This document shows positions 33,405 to 34,863 of a stretch of 34,863 nucleotides of DNA, piece by piece (within the stretch, counting starts at the first letter, position 1; each line of letters begins with the position of its first letter). The DNA is from Bacteroidales bacterium (GTDB lineage Bacteria; Bacteroidota; Bacteroidia; Bacteroidales; UBA932), in the NCBI GenBank assembly GCA_017465225.1, contig JAFTWQ010000018.1, positions 1 to 34,863 of the forward strand. The letters run 5' to 3'. The notes under the pieces are model-generated. The model was not told the origin of the DNA, ran no database searches, and saw only the letters and a program-made list of their open reading frames with translations. A program made the translations under genes and the position numbers.

Positions 33405-34013
33405 ATGAATATTGAAATGTATCACGGAACTATAATTCAGATTGACGATTGTCTTGTGTCGGAAGAGATTCTGACAGAATATTTTGCATGTGACTACGAA
33501 AAGTGCAGGGGCTGCTGCTGCGTGATCGGCGACAGCGGTGCTCCGATGGAGGAATGTGAGGCTGAAGCCATCGAGAAGAACTACCATATCTTTTCTCCGA
33601 TAATGTCCGAGGAAGGCCGTGCTGCCGTAGCGGCGAAAGGCTTTTATGAAATAGATATCGACGGAGACATGGTCACTCCTCTGGTGCCGGGAAGCGAGGA
33701 ATGCGCATATACGCTTTTCGACGAGGAAGGCAACTGCTTCTGCTCGATGGAAAGGTGCTGGTTCCAGGGCAAGGGCGACTTCCGCAAGCCTATCTCATGC
33801 TGGCTCTATCCGATCCGCATAACCCAGCTGAGCAATGGTACAAGGGCTCTGAACCTTCACAGATGGCATATCTGCCAGGATGCATTCGCAAAGGGCAAAA
33901 AAGAAAAGGTCCGCGTATATGAATTTCTACGCGAACCTATAGAGCGCTATTTCGGCGAGGATTTCTACTCGGCCTTGTCCGAAGCAGCCAAGATGCTCAA
34001 TGCGGAATCATAG
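33405..34013 (+). CDS. DUF3109 family protein
   Basis: 202 residues, cytoplasmic, Cys-rich. FACDYEKCRGCCCVIGDSGAP near 28-48 and ECAYTLFDEEGNCFCSMERC near 99-118, then GDFRKPISCWLYPIR and HRWHICQDA, are the conserved pattern of DUF3109, where the cysteines probably bind a metal or Fe-S cluster. Function unknown; this family is widespread in Bacteroidota. It begins 18 bases after the M16 gene and is likely co-transcribed. Its last 49 bases overlap the convergent DUF2007 gene on the other strand. Confidence 0.88.
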   Translation: MNIEMYHGTIIQIDDCLVSEEILTEYFACDYEKCRGCCCVIGDSGAPMEECEAEAIEKNYHIFSPIMSEEGRAAVAAKGFYEIDIDGDMVTPLVPGSEECAYTLFDEEGNCFCSMERCWFQGKGDFRKPISCWLYPIRITQLSNGTRALNLHRWHICQDAFAKGKKEKVRVYEFLREPIERYFGEDFYSALSEAAKMLNAES

Positions 34014-34183
34014 TCTTCCGCGTTGACTTTAAGTTCGATGTTGATCTCGGCGGCATTGAAGGACGGATAAGAGGACGTTTCCCCGAAAATCTCCGCCTTG
34101 ATGCCATGGGTCTCGAGCAACCCCTGCGAGATGCTTGCAAGCATCGGATCGCCAAACTTGGCAACGGTCTTCAACTCGTCCAT
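33965..34183 (-). CDS. DUF2007 domain protein (putative signal transducing protein)
   Basis: 72 residues. A small PII-like fold protein: ELKTVAKFGDPMLASISQGLLETHGIKAEIFGE is the classic DUF2007 start, and VNAEDYDSALSIL the end. Function unknown. It overlaps the 3' end of the DUF3109 gene by 49 bases in antisense. It is 23 bases downstream of the membrane protein gene at 34207 and probably in one transcript with it. Confidence 0.85.
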   Translation of the reverse strand: MDELKTVAKFGDPMLASISQGLLETHGIKAEIFGETSSYPSFNAAEINIELKVNAEDYDSALSILAASDKAE

Positions 34184-34206
34184 AATGCAATGAGTTTAAA
34201 TGTTTA

Positions 34207-34686
34207 TCATCGTGCCTGCCCCTCGTTGTGAGGCGGCAGCCTGTATTCCAATCCGGTTGCGAATGTGATGACATCCTTCCTGAGACCTTCCATGACGAAT
34301 CCGTCATCTGTCCTTCTGACCGTGATCCTGTCTTCTCCCATCTTCGAGATCCTTGAAATGATGTCTCTTCTGCGGAAGCTGACTTCATCTCCGGTCTCGG
34401 TCTCAAGCTTGAAAGGCTTTCCACTGAAATATGTCACAGCCGCATTCCTTACGTCGTCCCATGAACCGGTCGTGTCCAGCTTCCTGCATACGAATCCGAA
34501 CTTGGGATACACTGCGGCTACCAATGCAAAAAATATGGCAATCTTCCACAAAGCGCTGTATCCGCCTTCGAAAATCGTGTCTATGCTGCCTTCGACCGCT
34601 CCGATCATCACGAGAACGAGGATTATGGCCGTTGTGAGGAATGCGAAATAGAAGAAGTATTTTACTGATCTGATGAAATATTTCAT
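34207..34686 (-). CDS. Conserved inner-membrane protein, unknown function
   Basis: 159 residues. Two hydrophobic spans near residues 10-30 and 44-62, then a soluble domain of ~95 residues (SFRRRDIISRISKMGEDRITVRRTDDGFVMEGLRKDV) on one side of the membrane. The profile resembles a hypothetical protein found widely in Bacteroidales; I do not recognise a named family. A TAAGTTTG -7 box lies at 34731-34724, 38 bases upstream of the ATG. Likely in an operon with the DUF2007 gene. Confidence 0.7.
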   Translation of the reverse strand: MKYFIRSVKYFFYFAFLTTAIILVLVMIGAVEGSIDTIFEGGYSALWKIAIFFALVAAVYPKFGFVCRKLDTTGSWDDVRNAAVTYFSGKPFKLETETGDEVSFRRRDIISRISKMGEDRITVRRTDDGFVMEGLRKDVITFATGLEYRLPPHNEGQAR

Positions 34687-34863
34687 GGCTTTGAATTTGT
34701 AGTCCTGTACATGTATGTCTTCACAAACTTACATAAAAACATTCGTTTTTACGCCCGTTAGAATAAAAATCAAGCCCACATACTATCTTTAAAGGTCAAA
34801 AGCGGTCATGACTTCTCAGCCAGCCGCACTGTATCTATGTTCAACGAGGTCTATGCCTCAAAA
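34687..34863. other. Intergenic end of window; possible start of a plus-strand gene
   Basis: After the minus-strand promoter region there is TATCTTTA at about 34783-34790 on the plus strand, and an ATG at about 34808 with an open reading to the edge (about 18 codons). Another frame reads SASRTVSMFNEVYASK and is also open. Too short to decide; no gene is called. Confidence 0.3.

Overview
The window looks like a chromosomal segment of a Bacteroidota bacterium, most likely of the order Bacteroidales. Reasons: the cluster mreB-mreC-mreD-mrdA-rodA; genes typical of the group (DUF3109, DUF2007, a long U32 protein, a HicAB pair, RAYT); and promoters of the Bacteroides type (TTTG, a spacer of about 19-21 bases, then TAnnTTTG), seen for example at 1620-1651 and 9810-9840. 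I do not name a genus.

Layout. Positions 1-5000 are a noticeably AT-richer accessory region with defence-type genes, all beside a tRNA gene. It holds a wrecked restriction-modification locus (an XRE-cytosine methyltransferase stub running into a restriction-endonuclease-like frame that leaves the window), a KAP-type P-loop NTPase, a divergent DUF2971 gene and an HNH nuclease whose C-terminus appears frameshifted. Next comes tRNA-Leu(UAA) at 5042-5390, split in its anticodon by a 263-base group I intron. Positions 5436-8821 carry a PAP2 phosphatase, a small basic protein, a RAYT transposase with two REP-like palindromes, and comF. From 9043 to 25213 the region is mostly core housekeeping: fabG, ahcY, the rod-shape operon (mreB to rodA, minus strand), ispD, an Lrp/AsnC regulator, topA, and then a PBP1A gene, ddl and prmC on the plus strand. 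Positions 25214-27763 are a second small accessory patch: an orphan XRE antitoxin-like gene, an unknown lipoprotein and a HicA-HicB pair. The window closes with a U32 (RlhA-like) and TPR operon, a degenerate M16 peptidase homologue, DUF3109, DUF2007 and a membrane protein.

Functional coherence. Most core genes serve cell-wall growth: MreBCD, PBP2 and RodA for elongation, PBP1A for glycan synthesis and cross-linking, and Ddl for D-Ala-D-Ala. IspD feeds isoprenoid (hence lipid-carrier) synthesis, and PAP2 proteins often act on lipid phosphates.

The most unusual signal is a three-copy, roughly 125-130 bp non-coding element, upstream of comF (diverged copy) and of the XRE and lipoprotein genes (nearly identical copies). 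Each copy joins an AT-rich segment, a hairpin with a T-run, a 31-base palindrome and a promoter-like box at a fixed distance. Other items of interest are the tRNA-Leu group I intron, an in-frame palindromic-repeat insertion just before the NPPY motif of PrmC, and an M16 homologue that has lost its zinc site. All calls come from reading the sequence; no database search was run.
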